64,000 bases of DNA from Cyathus striatus (lineage: Eukaryota > Basidiomycota > Agaricomycetes > Agaricales > Nidulariaceae). Each line of letters opens with the position of its first letter. Position 1 is the stretch's first letter. The stretch spans positions 496,001-560,000 of the forward strand of contig JAOVFP010000006.1 of the NCBI GenBank assembly GCA_025738555.1, in the 5' to 3' direction. Position numbers and translations under genes: made by a program. Positions 1-11,558 of this stretch are shown piece by piece. The notes beneath the pieces were generated by a model. That model saw only the letters and a list, made by a program, of their open reading frames with translations. It searched no databases and was not told where the DNA came from.

Positions 1-180
1 TGCCAATAATCACCATTACATTACATTCACTCAATATGCCTTTTAAAAATAGCACTCAATTTTGCCTGGATAATATGATTGCTAGCACTCATATTTCTAG
101 GGCAAATGGTGAATAAATTGGCTGACACTTATGTACTATGAGACTTACTCAATAGCACCTGAAGCCAATTCTCATCTACA

Positions 181-2016
181 ATGGCAGACCCCAGTGAAAT
201 ATCGCTTCTTATTAACACTATCAATGTTTCCACTAAAGTGAATATGTTATATGGTAAGAAGTTCACTTTCTTTACTCTCAGTACTATGTAACTCAATGCC
301 CTTTAGCTGCTGTCGTAACATCCCTTGTATATGATATTGCCTTTTCATTTTCCGATGAGGTATGTAACTATCGTAATTATTTCAAGCATTAACCAATCTC
401 CCTCGCAACCATAGGTGAAGCATATTTGGAGGTGAGTATTACAATGCCAGTAACCCCCAGCTCAACTTACACTGGACTTTCTACAGTGGAACTCAATGGT
501 CATTTACGAAGCTGCTATATTTAATCGCAAGGTATCACTGCCCTTTATATCTCCTGTGAGTTTTCTTAATCCTATAATATATTCTTTGTTCAACAGCCCC
601 TTTAATATTTTTTAGCATTGAAACTATTTGTAAGTGCCAACAATTTTCACTACAGTTATTCCCATACACTAACTAGGAACAGTGACATTCGAAATAGCAG
701 TAGGAAATGCATCACTGGCTGTAAGTTAAAGTCGTTGTTCATGTGCACGTTCCCTCATTCATTTATAAAGCTAACCGTGCTCTATTTAAGATGTAACAAT
801 AAAATTACTCCAATGTGATCATCCTGACACATTCCAACAGATGTTGAGCAGCGACATGGTTTCATAGTTGGTCATAATTATTGCCTAATATGAATAGCCA
901 CTGAACTTACGGTATATATCACACTCCATTTTAGTGCGGGTATGGTCGTAATCGGTACATCTGTCGACCTTATATTTGTGTTTCGTGTGGGTGCGCTTTA
1001 TCAAAACAAAAGACGAGGTGAGCAAATAGTCTAAGTTGAAAACGAAGAGAAAAAGCAATGATTAATGTAGTTGTCTTACTTCTCGCATTGAGTTTTGTTA
1101 GTGCGTGCTGCCATGTTCTAATTAATTTCTGGAAACATTCACAACTCATATTTGTAGCACAATTCACGGTTCGTTTCCCACTAAGTTATCGAAAATTGAT
1201 GACCATACTAATTGATTATTGATTTCTATGTACCAACAGACAATGCTTTTCACCTCAATATTTATAGCTGTCTCTTCATCTCAGAATATTGTTATCATCC
1301 CAAACATTCCACAATGCCTATCTTCATATTCAAAAAACGTCAATTTATCTGTCAACTTGCAAAACTTATCATTTGGCTTATCATTTGGTTTTCACAGTAT
1401 GCACTACATTGTCGTTTTCTACTAAATCTACTAACCAAGTTCTATGTAAAGCTATGTTATTTTCTCTAACGATCACAAGGGTGGGGAAAGATTTGATTTC
1501 AGAATATGGGGGTCTGCAGAACATATTTCGCAATGAAACCAGTAATTTCAGCCCAATCCGTACATCAATTATGTGTGACGGAACATTGCATTTCTGCGTC
1601 CTTTTCGGTGAGCAAATCCTAGGGTATCTCTGGATGATATGTTAATATTTTCAGTGATGACTATTGTTATGATAGTCTCTGCTGTTGATGATGCATTGCA
1701 TCCTGAATCTATATTTCCTAGAATTTCAGTCCCGTATGTATGCTCCCTAGAAAACTCCTCTGGATAATTTCTGAAGGCGCTTATTCATTCCAATAGCTGC
1801 TACCTTGCAATGTTATCATTCACAGTAAGCAATGAAATCTTTCAATTTTGAGGAATACTGAGTCCCTCTTAATAGGGATCTAGATTGGTACTGAAATTAA
1901 AACAACTGTCAGACATAGATACAAGTAACAGAACAAATGTATCTCATTCAATATTCTTTGCCCGTTCTGGCCTAGGCCAACTGTCAGAAGACTTGGAGGA
2001 AGACAACAAAAACTAA
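181..2016 (+). CDS. DUF6533-type multi-pass membrane protein, many tiny exons
   Basis: No long ORF is present, but spliced reading gives the basidiomycete DUF6533 signature in order. Exons 181-253, 307-359, 415-431 and 487-555 read a first membrane segment (AAVVTSLVYDIAFSFSDE), then VKHIW, then WSFTKLLYLIARY, matching the family's D-E-IW-WS-K-L-RY pattern. Later exons give VDLIFVFRVGALYQNKRR (ends 1017), a hydrophobic segment from 1056, CDGTLHFCVLF (ends 1607), 1655-1733, 1797-1824 and 1876-2016. The last starts GSRLVLKLKQ and ends at a stop. All the listed junctions have GT-AG ends and keep frame. The parts at 556-930 and 1166-1500 were not resolved, so an internal defect cannot be excluded. 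The family is a large, uncharacterised set of fungal integral membrane proteins; the function is unknown. Confidence 0.72.
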
Positions 2017-5000
2017 ATGGATCTGATGATAATATGTTTCAGCTGTCTATTTGAATTATATACTGTGTGCACTATTTATTGAAAGGTTAGATGAAAATTG
2101 CATATAAATAATATATATATTTAGTGGGAAGTAATACAGCTAGTATACCTAGAGACTCATAGATGGTTGGAGTAGTTATAAATCCTTGTCTCAGTGCGTG
2201 AAGAATAGAGGTGAAGCTTGACTTAAATTAAGTATATATCATGGTCCATGTCAATGTGGTGAGCCATCAGCCATAAATGAAGTGTCGTATGACCTTCCAA
2301 AGTATAATATGAGAGTTTAAGCATGGCCATTATACAGCTTTCTCATATAAACTAATAAGTTATAGGCATGTTCTAACTTGGAGATCTTTGGAATTGAATG
2401 TTTGAATCAGTAATCTATTGGTATAAGTTATAAGTAGTACATCACTTAGCATGTGATTAAGCATGATCAAAGCGTGACAATGTTATCCATCCCTAGACTC
2501 ATCATAAGTACCTGATATCAGCGCGACATTAGGGGAATTTAAACCTGGCAATACAAAAATATGATACAGTCGAATGTCACGTCCCATTCCAACTACTAAG
2601 GGTTGAACCACGAAGAAGGGTCTAACGATGAGAGAGCACGTAAGTAAACGGCTCGGGGGTAATGAATGAAGTACGGGAGTAATGGAACGTTGGCTTCAAC
2701 TTATATGTTGCGCCCCTTGAACTTCTCGTTCCGTATTTAGAAGAAGGCGGAGCTGATGCTAATAACTCAGAGTTGGAACAAGTCCCAAGCAAAGGAAAGG
2801 GTATTAACGTAGTTGATTCGAAACTGTAGTCTACTTACAATATAGAGTAGTTTATATAGTATTTACTTTGTCCCGGATGCGGAGGGAGTTAGTGTCTATG
2901 GGTTTGTGGCATACTGAGGGATAAGTAACTCCAGAGAATGTAGACTACAGTAGACTAGTTTCATGCCTCTAGATTACAGTCAACGTATAATGCCGATAGT
3001 TACGGTGATGACGAGGAATGGGGTAAAACTAATGGGGACGGGAGTTATAGAATGAACTAGAAAGAATGGAAAGGCATAGAACGAATAGTAGTAATAAAGG
3101 GAAGGGACAAGTAAACAATGACAAGTAAACATTAAGTAAGAGTTCCTTTTATAACAAACGTATACAGTCCGGAGGAAACGTACAATCCTCGGATGAAAAC
3201 ATAACAGACTTGCGTCGGTCCTATGGGCTTTGTCACGGATATGACATCGAACAATGATATGATACAACTTCCCATGGGTGCAGCTGAAGGGTTTTTTATC
3301 CCTGACACTTGTATCGTTGCGAGATCCAACTTCAACCAAGTAAACCCTCAGTCGGAATTTGAATTGGGCTGTTGCTGTGCTGCAGTCTCTCATACATGGC
3401 AGAGCATCCCCATCCTCTTGTTAACATACCTTCTGGAACTCTTCAGCTATTTCAGTCTCTTGAAGAACAGCTCTCGCTTCTAATAGTGCTCTTTCATGTT
3501 GCTGTCGTTCAGATATGCGAGGCTCGCGTTAACACAATTCATTCCGCGATTGAACTCCGCTCTGACTAAGCATCAGCTGCCTTCATTTGAAATTGTAAGT
3601 ATTGGGGGTTGTCAAACCTAGGACGATACGAAATGAAGTTCGCGCGTTACAACCATTTACCTTGGCGCCACGAAACACCTAGGTTTGAACTCCCCTATCG
3701 AGTGGTTCACTGTTGGTTCACTGACACCTTCAACTCCGCTCCACGGCCCACGCACCTTGATGCCCTTGCCATCATCTGTCTGCACTTCCACGATGCTCAA
3801 TGTTCCAATGCTACCAATATGTTGAGTCGGGTACTTGTAAGCGCGTACGAAAAATAACGTACTTTAGCTTATACTTCCCTAAAGTTTCAATGCGACGGAT
3901 CCCAACAAACAATGTCACTCTTCATGGACCCTCCTAAACTCTCCCTTCTTTCATTGTCGTGTCGCATCTTCTTAATTTATTTCAAACACCTCTGTTCTCG
4001 CCTCTTGGAATGGTCGAGTAATAGTTCACTTCGGGATTCTTATCAACGATCTCAACACCCCCCTAACGGCGAGTGTCGACACCAACTAAACACCACCCCC
4101 GCCGGCATACTTTTGTCCATTTCTAATAAAACATCTTCTCGGGCGCATGAACGGCGCATAGGAGAATAAACTAAAGCTACCCACTCGCACATCTTAATAG
4201 CGACTGCACCATAATAAATTTCGTAGGGGTTATGAAGTTATCAAAAGATGGAGACAGCTTTTGTTCCACTCTCACTAAGTGAGATTTCTAAAACTTCTCC
4301 GTCTTTCAACCATACAAGTATCATTCCGATACTGTATGGCGTGTTTACTATATTCCCGCACTCGCAGTGACAACAGATGCAGAAAGTCAATCATCTGATG
4401 ATACCTCTGGTACCAGGAAGTCTTTAGATCCTCCGCTTGCATCGAGTATCAATTTCCACGATCCCTTGTCCTGGATTCAAGCACATGTACTATGTTAAAG
4501 TCAGAGGATCAAAAAGTTAACAGTATCGAATATAAGCTGACATCAAACAGTTTGCAGTTCAACACAGCGATTTAGATATACCAGTCAACTGCATGCATGG
4601 CTCGGAACTCAGGACATACTGTGGAATATCATACTTCCCAATAATTTCCCCAACAATACTTATCATTATCCAACACATGACCAGAATTTCAGTTCATGGG
4701 CTTATATGAGTTTTCAGTAAGTCTATTCGGGAAATAAATTTTTAGACTTGTTCCGTTACTTACAATGAACTGAGAGTCGTGAACTTCATCGTCCAATTTC
4801 CGCAACGGTTAGCACTCGTTTAGCCATATGAAACTTAGTCGATATGCTCCCCAAACCCCCTCACTATCGTGATAGACCACACTGAAACAAGCTCAACTTC
4901 AAGTACTCGCTCGACACCCGCGACATCTTCTCGAATCTGCATTACCAGGTGTACAGCCGTCGATTGCGAGCACCCTGGATTTACTACACGTATCGCCCTT

Positions 5001-5638
5001 GGAGTTCAACTCATAGTGATGGAATATCATACTTACTTCTGATCGGACTCACTTTCGACAGCACGTTACTTGGGTCTATACTCAGCGAATCACCGGTAAT
5101 AGTATGACATACTGACAACGCATGACCGGAATTTAACAAAGTCCAGGGTATGTGAAGCCAAAATGAACTGAAAAATGAAGCATAGCTTTTAGGCTATTCG
5201 GGTAATTCTGAATTATACGTACATCAACATTGGACAAGTCAAATGAAGATTATTAATCTTGTTCGGTTGTTTGCTTTTAGCTACTACTGGAAAGCCTTTG
5301 AAGGTTTACTTCATCTGACTTCTGAAAGAAAGATATGATCTACCAATGTGGCAAAAGAGATTTTAAAGGAAATAACTTTCGAATATATGTATGTTATTCA
5401 CTCAACTTCAAGCTTCACCGTTGCTTCATTGAGTCAGGAAAGAGTCAGGCGCTCATACATCGACGACATCTTTGACAAAGGTTCTGAATGCTCTTCTAGG
5501 CGTACAATTGTCTTCGGCAGCGAATTCGGATTCGAACGCAAACAAAAATAGGCATCAGCCACGACATATAAGTAACTTACTCTTAGACGTTCAGCTCTCG
5601 GAAGCCTCTAGGTTTTACATTCACTCATTTTCACTGCT
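2017..5638. other. Gene-poor stretch
   Basis: AT-rich sequence with no intact gene found on either strand. It contains the decayed minus-strand coding relic described separately (about 3050-4110). The stretch 4560-5200 repeats short phrases such as GGAATATCATACTT, suggesting old diverged repeats. The last 80 bases before the protease gene hold a TATA-like ACATATAAG at about 5563. Confidence 0.5.
3050..4110 (-). pseudogene. Decayed coding relic, family not recognised
   Basis: The minus strand has protein-like stretches without an intact start or frame. One open stretch of about 70 codons (3655-3870) contains TLSIVEVQTDDGKGIKVRGPW and ends in a plausible donor (AG|GTAAAT). The next downstream segment (about 3440-3570) contains a charged, coiled-coil-like run (SERQQHERALLEARAVLQET) broken by an in-frame TAA, then another donor-like GTATGT. 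Upstream, about 4010-4085, reads GVEIVDKNPEVNYYSTIPRG before a stop. Segment order and composition suggest one old gene or mobile-element ORF. I do not recognise the family. Confidence 0.3.
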
Positions 5639-6807
5639 ATGTTCAAACTTCGCTCCTTACTCATATCTGTTACTCTTGCTTCTGGCCTCTTGTCGTCTGT
5701 GGCTGTGGCTGCAAAACGCCAATGCGCGTCTCATCCTTCTCCTGAAAAGATTCGGGAAGCAGAAGCTCATTTCTCTGCGAATAGAGTTGCTGCTCCTACA
5801 AATAGAATGGCGACTACCTTCGTCAATGTCTACTTCCATGTCATCAGTGACGAGGACGAAAATCAGACTGGGGATGTCAGGTATGCTTAAAACTCAACCA
5901 TTTTTTCTGAATTATTAGTACTGAGATTGATTTTGAAGCGATGATATAATCCAAACCCAAATGGATGTCCTGAATAACGGGTTCTCTGGTACTGATCTTA
6001 TCTTCCAGCTTCAGTCCATCAATAGGGTTTCCAATTCCAACTGGTTTAACAATGCTGGCCCGAACTCTACTGTGTACGCATAGTAACAGTACTTGATAAT
6101 TATGGCTGAGTTGACGTAAATTTGCAGGACTATGCAAGTACAGACAGAAATGAAGCAGCAATTGCGACAGGGCGGTGCAGGCGATCTCAATGTCTATACC
6201 GTTGGGTACGCAGAAATTGATTATTTTGAAGGCAAAAGCTTTATATGATTTCTCACCGTGCCTATAATAATTCCAGATTCTCTGCCGAGGAAAATCAAGG
6301 AATCCTTGGATATGCCACGTTTCCCTACGATTATGAGAACGATCCAGATGATGATGGGGTTGTTCTCGTGTATGTTTCTCTTCCTGGCCTCAATGATGGG
6401 CCTTACAACGAAGGCAAGGTATGTAGTTTTTATGTACTCAGTTCCACAATATCTTTAATACAGCTATGTTATTTTCAGACTTTGGTTCACGAAACAGGCC
6501 ACTGGACAGGTTTATACCATGTTTTCCAGGGTGGGTGCACTGGCGAAGGTGATCAAGTTGGAGATACTCCTCCACAAGCGGATGCAACCGATGGATGCCC
6601 TGCAGACAACAAGGATACCTGTTCCGGAGGTGGTCTTGATTCGATTCGTAAGTCATGCCTATATTCAGATTTCAGACACTCGACATAACCCACACAGATA
6701 ACTATATGGATTACTCTGACGATGAATGCTTGAATTCATTTACCAATGGACAGATTGATAGGCTGTGGGGTCAAATCTCGGTTTACCGTGGTTTGCAGGA
6801 AGATTAA
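5639..6807 (+). CDS. Secreted pappalysin-like M43 zinc metalloprotease
   Basis: Six exons: 5639-5880, 5939-6073, 6128-6205, 6277-6418, 6479-6647 and 6698-6807. All junctions are GT-AG and in frame, giving 291 aa. Residues 1-24 form a signal peptide (hydrophobic core followed by AVAA). The catalytic zinc motif HETGHWTGLYH (HExxHxxGxxH) lies across exon 5, followed by FQGGC and GDTPPQ, and the Met-turn region NYMDYSDDEC opens exon 6. This is the order seen in fungal MEP1-like members of MEROPS family M43B. Length and the C-terminal WGQISVYRG end match the family. It is probably an extracellular endopeptidase used in nutrition or interaction. The first ATG after the TATA-like site begins the signal peptide, which fixes the start. 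No defects seen. Confidence 0.93.
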
Positions 6808-7777
6808 GTGTTGAACTTGGAACCTATAGGCATATCGTGTTTTTATTTTGTTTGTACGTTCGTAGTGATTACTATAATACACACTCTTTCCCTATAGTAC
6901 TAGTTGTGGCAGTCTGGTTTTAGCCGACCTTTGAAGTTCCTTCATTACAAATATTTCGAAGCTTTCGTCTCATCGTCGCACGCTCCCTCATACATCGCTG
7001 GCTCTATTATCCCCTTCGCCCTACGGTATTGTCCACCTCTTCGGTACCGTAGGGCGAAGGGGAAGACGGAGCCAATGATGTGCTACCAAGACTCACGCAA
7101 TTACGAAATTTCCTCTTTCTTATTTCTAGATCTTTATTCGTTATATTTACTTCATACTGAGATCAACCCGTCCTTTGTACACCCAATTTTGATTTTACAT
7201 TTATTTCTTATTTAAGAATATGGAAATATTTGCAACACGTATTAGCACCTATCCCTGATCAGGGTTTGTGACAGGGTCCTTCCATGTCACGGATCTCATG
7301 AAATTTCAGAAAAGACAGTAAATTTAACATATAAGAACGCCAACACCTACAACTCTTAAAAAAAAAGCATGTGAATTATGTTATTATAAATGAGGCAAAA
7401 ATTGATGTGGAGGCACTCTGTCTCGAGAAAATGGGCATGTACAAGGGATTGGTACTGTACAAAGGACTGGTGTGACTCAGTACAACCTAAACGTTAACGT
7501 TAAACCCTTCCCCTTTTTTCGATTGCTAATACTGACTCAATACGTACTTCACATGACTCATTACTCCGTAGATACGTATATAGACCCAATAGAGCACCGA
7601 GTACACTAGAATTCCCGATACTTATGAGACTATTAGCTCGTGCGTTTCCGCAATTGAAATTGCTGAAACCCCATTATACTTCCCACGGCCCGGCCCGACA
7701 ATCTCTTCGGTAATCTTTGATTGTCGCTTGGGATCTCATTCACTGACCTCGCTCTAAGTTTCAACCAAATTTCAACG
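6808..7777. other. Intergenic, with strong hairpin
   Basis: No gene seen. It holds the 3' flank of the protease gene, the inverted repeat at 7011-7062, and the 5' flank of the S9C peptidase gene, with a pyrimidine-rich AACCCTTCCCC tract at about 7503. Confidence 0.5.
7011..7062. repeat. Perfect 18-bp inverted repeat (hairpin)
   Basis: Arms 7011-7028 (CCCCTTCGCCCTACGGTA) and 7045-7062 are exact reverse complements around a 16-nt loop. With a few mismatches the pairing extends outward to GGCTC/GAGCC, giving arms of about 29 nt. It is GC-rich in an AT-rich spacer. It could be a MITE remnant, or a terminator-like structure for the protease gene. Confidence 0.8.
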
Positions 7778-10285
7778 ATGTACACTCATCTAGCAGAAAT
7801 CCCAGTCCCTGTTTCTGGTCACTTCGTAAATGAAAATGGTATTCTTACTTTATATCTAATGTTAGTTGGCACTTATAATATGCTTTGTTAATCCAGTTGT
7901 TCAGGTATTCTACTCCGTGAAAGATCATATCCGTAATGCAAAACGCACGATGTCAAAAACTATTGTTCTGACAAAGGGGGAATCGTACAAGTCTCCCCTT
8001 CAAGACGTCGGAGACGTAGTGCTTTCGGTGACTTCACCTTCGAAGAAACGTCGCGCAGTGTTGCGCGAGGTGAAGTCTGATGGCAAGGATGCGAAGAGAT
8101 TAGTCGAGGTTTGGTTAGGCGACAGACTAGAAACTACGCTAGATGTTTCCGAAAGACACGGCACATTCTACGCTGATGGTATGTGTTAACTTTGAAGCAA
8201 GTAGATCTATGTTGATTACCGATTTGCAGAATCCTACTCTACGTTATCTTTCTCCAGATCTGAGTCATCGATCGTATATACCGCTGAAGCCAAACCACCT
8301 ACTACCTCTTCTGAAGATCCATATTCTCGTTTTCGTTTCGTTCCTGATTTAGGTGAAGGCCTTTCTGGAAAGAAGAAGCCCACACTTTTCGTCCTACGCT
8401 GGGATCACTCTGCCTCAGACGTACGAGGATCTACATTATTGGAACAAATTGTGGTTTCTGAACCTGCTCTGTTTGGACAAGCAATCTTCTCTCCAAACAC
8501 AGATGATATATTGTACGCCACTGGATACGAGTGCTCTTCTGACGGACGACTCTTGGGTATTAAAGGATGCTTCAATCGCCCCAGTGGGATTTGGCAACTA
8601 CGACTCCAGCATGAGACCGAGAGCGACCTTGGACCCGAGAGACGGGTTACTGCTCAGAAAATAACTCCTTCCCACCTTTCATGTCGCTCACCACGGATCC
8701 TTGAAAGCGAAAATATCTGTGCGCTAATTTGGTTTTCTTGCAAGTCTGGAGGTCCCCATATGGCTAGTACCATGCTCTATGGAGTTGATATTCGCGGAGA
8801 AAAGGAGCCTGCAATAGGCCCAGAAACTTTCGATACCGCTTATTGTCTCATAGATCCTGTTCCAAAGCCAAAGCCAAGCGATATTCCTGGATTATTCCCC
8901 TCTTACAATCTCCCAGTCGCACCAACACTTCAAATTCCAGGTTTATGCGAACCAGGAATTATATTCCATTCTCAATGGGGATCACGAACTACGGTTCTTC
9001 TGACTGCGTTTTCTGAGACTGCTGAAGAAGTCAGCGTAGTGCTAGCCGAAGTTACTGAGGATAATCTGGATAGCTGGGGCGTATTAGCTACGGATGGCAA
9101 GAACAGAGTACTATGCCAAAGGAGCAATCCTACGAACCCTTATCAAATTGTCCTTGGAGAACTTAACAACTCGGGTGAGGCGACCTGGACGATTATTGAC
9201 GAGCCAGATCTTAGTGACGAAGGTAAGGATCTCTAGCAAATTTAAATAAGAACGAATCTTATCACCAATTTTTATTGTAGTGCAGGATGCTCTATCTGGA
9301 GTACGATTTTCTGTAATTCCAATTGCGGGTCATCATCCTACAGAGACACTAGTTGTTCAACCACCTATTACTATGTTAGCTAATGGCATTCCACCATGTA
9401 TCACTGCTCCTCACGGCGGTCCTCATGCTGCAACAACGACAGCATTCTCTGCCGCTACGACTGCTCTCGTTCTTGAAGGATGTAAGTAATTTACTCATTT
9501 TCTCTCTGAAAAGCGAGTCTAATAAATGTTGATTTTTTTAAGACACGATTTCTCTCGTAAATTATACCGGAAGTACAGGTTATGGAGAAGATGCTATCCA
9601 AGCGTTGATTGGGAAATGTGGTACGCTGGACGTAGAAGATTGCATTGCGTCCTCTCAAGTACTTGTGAAGCTGGGTATTGCGGAAGAAGGCCCAGGGAAG
9701 CAATTTGTAATGGGAGGAAGTCACGGTGGATTCCTTACTGCTCATCGTATGTTTGAAGTTGTTGGAATTCTATATATAAAAATGAATTAACTTTGTTCTA
9801 TAGTTATCGGTCAATATCCGGATGTGTTCACAGCCGCCGTCCTTCGTAACCCCGTTATCTCTTGCGGCGATACTACTGGGACGGATATACCAGATTGGTA
9901 CTACTCAGAATTCGGGTTCCCATACCCTGTTTTCTCCTCCCCTCTTACTCCCTCTTCTCCCCCCGCCCGGCCTCCCATACTTTCTGCTGCGATGTACGAG
10001 CAACTCAACGCAATGTCTCCCATTGCACACGTTGAAAAGGTAAAAGTTCCAGTGTTATTACTGATCGGGGCAGCGGATAGGCGTGTTTCACCTAATCAAG
10101 GAATCGGGTATTACCATGCCTTACGAGGACTCAAAGGAGAAGGAAAGGGAGATGGGAAAGTTGAGATGATGATCTTTGAAGGGGAAAGCCACCCACTCGA
10201 TGGTGTCGAAGCCGCCAAGGTAGGCTGGGAGGCTGGGAGAGATTGGTTTGCTGAGAGTTTGAAGAATTTGACAAAGGTCGAATAA
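7778..10285 (+). CDS. S9C prolyl-oligopeptidase / acylaminoacyl-peptidase-like serine peptidase
   Basis: Six exons: 7778-7838, 7897-8178, 8230-9222, 9281-9481, 9543-9746 and 9804-10285, 740 aa, all in frame. The N-terminal two thirds match the beta-propeller part of acylpeptide hydrolases (for example the PSGIWQL strand). The C-terminal alpha/beta-hydrolase domain has the oxyanion-region ITAPHGGPH, NYTGSTGYGE, LIGKCGTLDVEDC, the nucleophile motif GGSHGGF (Ser about 572), Asp about 672 in GAADRRV and His about 710 in ESHPLDG, so the triad is complete. These enzymes remove N-acylated residues from blocked peptides in the cytosol. No signal peptide is apparent. The next gene starts 197 bp downstream on the same strand. 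Whether it is a true acyl-peptide hydrolase or a general dipeptidyl peptidase cannot be told from sequence. Confidence 0.93.
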
Positions 10286-10482
10286 ACTTCAGATGTACTA
10301 TAATTGAAATTTGAAAGTGCATGTCGCGGATCAAATAAATATGTGCCCCACTGTTGACTCACTCAATAATACATTACTTAACCATTGTGTCTTTCCCGTT
10401 TGAAGCACCACTGGCACTGCCTTCCCTTGGATTCCCCTCTACTTTCAAATTTAATCCATAACTTTCCACTGACCCCTTTGGC

Positions 10483-11453
10483 ATGGCAGACGATAGCTTC
10501 GTCCCAGAATGCACCATAATTGAACCTCGTGAGCAACACACAGCTACTATTATATGGCTACATGTGAGTTCATTCTCCATCGATAATTCTTTAGATTAAA
10601 TTCAGTCTACAGGGTTTGGGAGATGCTGCTCATGGAATGCAGCCTTTCGCATATTATGTCAGTGCTAAAGAGTCGATGGCACATGTCAAGTTTATTTTAC
10701 CCTCCGCGTGAGATATATATATTTTAGAATAGAACTCTCTTGACGACTATTCGTTTAGTCCTCGTATGCATGTAACGGTGAACCACAAGCGCTTTATGCC
10801 TTCTTGGTGATTCTGAATATTCAATCTGCTAGTAATGTGAGCTCATGAAGGGGCGGCTTGCATAGGTTCGACTATTATTCATTTGACCCATTGGATCGCT
10901 CAGAAGACGAGCAAGGACTGTACCGCTCTACGGGGTGGATTAAATCAATTGTAGAGAAGGAAATAATCGATAACGCCATCCCTTCAGAGCGCATTATTGT
11001 CGGAGGGCTGAGCCAGGGCGGTGCTGTGTCGCTGTTGCTAGGAATTACATATAAAGAGCATCATTTAGGTGGAGTGTTTGTTCTGAGCAGCTACGTCCCT
11101 CTTCGTGGAAAAGCTTCTAAGGTAAGGATCATTCTCGTCTTCTTGGTCCATATATTCATCGACTGCCCTAGATCATGTCTCCCCATGCAACGACCACTCC
11201 CATTTTTTGGGGACATGGGACAGCAGATGAGCTATACAACCACAGCTTCGCAGTCGAAACCACCAAGACCCTAGCAAATGATCTTAGCGTCCCATTCAAA
11301 TTCAATGATGGAAAGGATAAAGAGAAGGATGATCAAACTTCGAAAGGAATTGAGTTCCATTCATATGAAGGTCTGGAACATTGGATGAAAGTGTCAGAGC
11401 TTGACGATTTAGCGAAGTGGCTGAACGCCTTACTACCGAAGGTTACGAATTAA
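10483..11453 (+). CDS. Acyl-protein thioesterase / lysophospholipase-type carboxylesterase
   Basis: Five exons: 10483-10563, 10613-10707, 10759-10806, 10866-11121 and 11172-11453, 253 aa. It matches the APT1 / phospholipase-carboxylesterase family. It has the oxyanion loop region WLHGLGD, nucleophile GGLSQGG (Ser about 124), Asp about 179 in HGTADELY and His about 230 in GLEHWM. The family depalmitoylates S-acylated proteins such as heterotrimeric G-alpha and Ras, and cleaves lysophospholipids in the cytosol. A charged insert (DGKDKEKDDQTSK, about residues 206-218) sits between Asp and His, as in other fungal orthologues. It converges on the first GH79 gene with only 105 bp between stop codons. 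Complete triad and no defects. Confidence 0.93.
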
Positions 11454-11558
11454 ATTGTATGAATTAAAAACATTAGTCCATCATAGCTACCAACTTGAAG
11501 TACATATGCATTATCGCCGAGTTACACCTTTTTTAATAAAAATCGACCATTGAGAACC

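Noticed and set aside
5472..5918. 148-codon plus-strand ORF overlapping the protease start
   Set aside because: Shadow frame of the M43 protease exon 1; the signal peptide and catalytic domain lie in the other frame.
7268..7300. 16-nt string TCCTTCCATGTCACGG shared with about 42266
   Set aside because: One shared 16-mer in a 64-kb window can occur by chance and flanks do not align.
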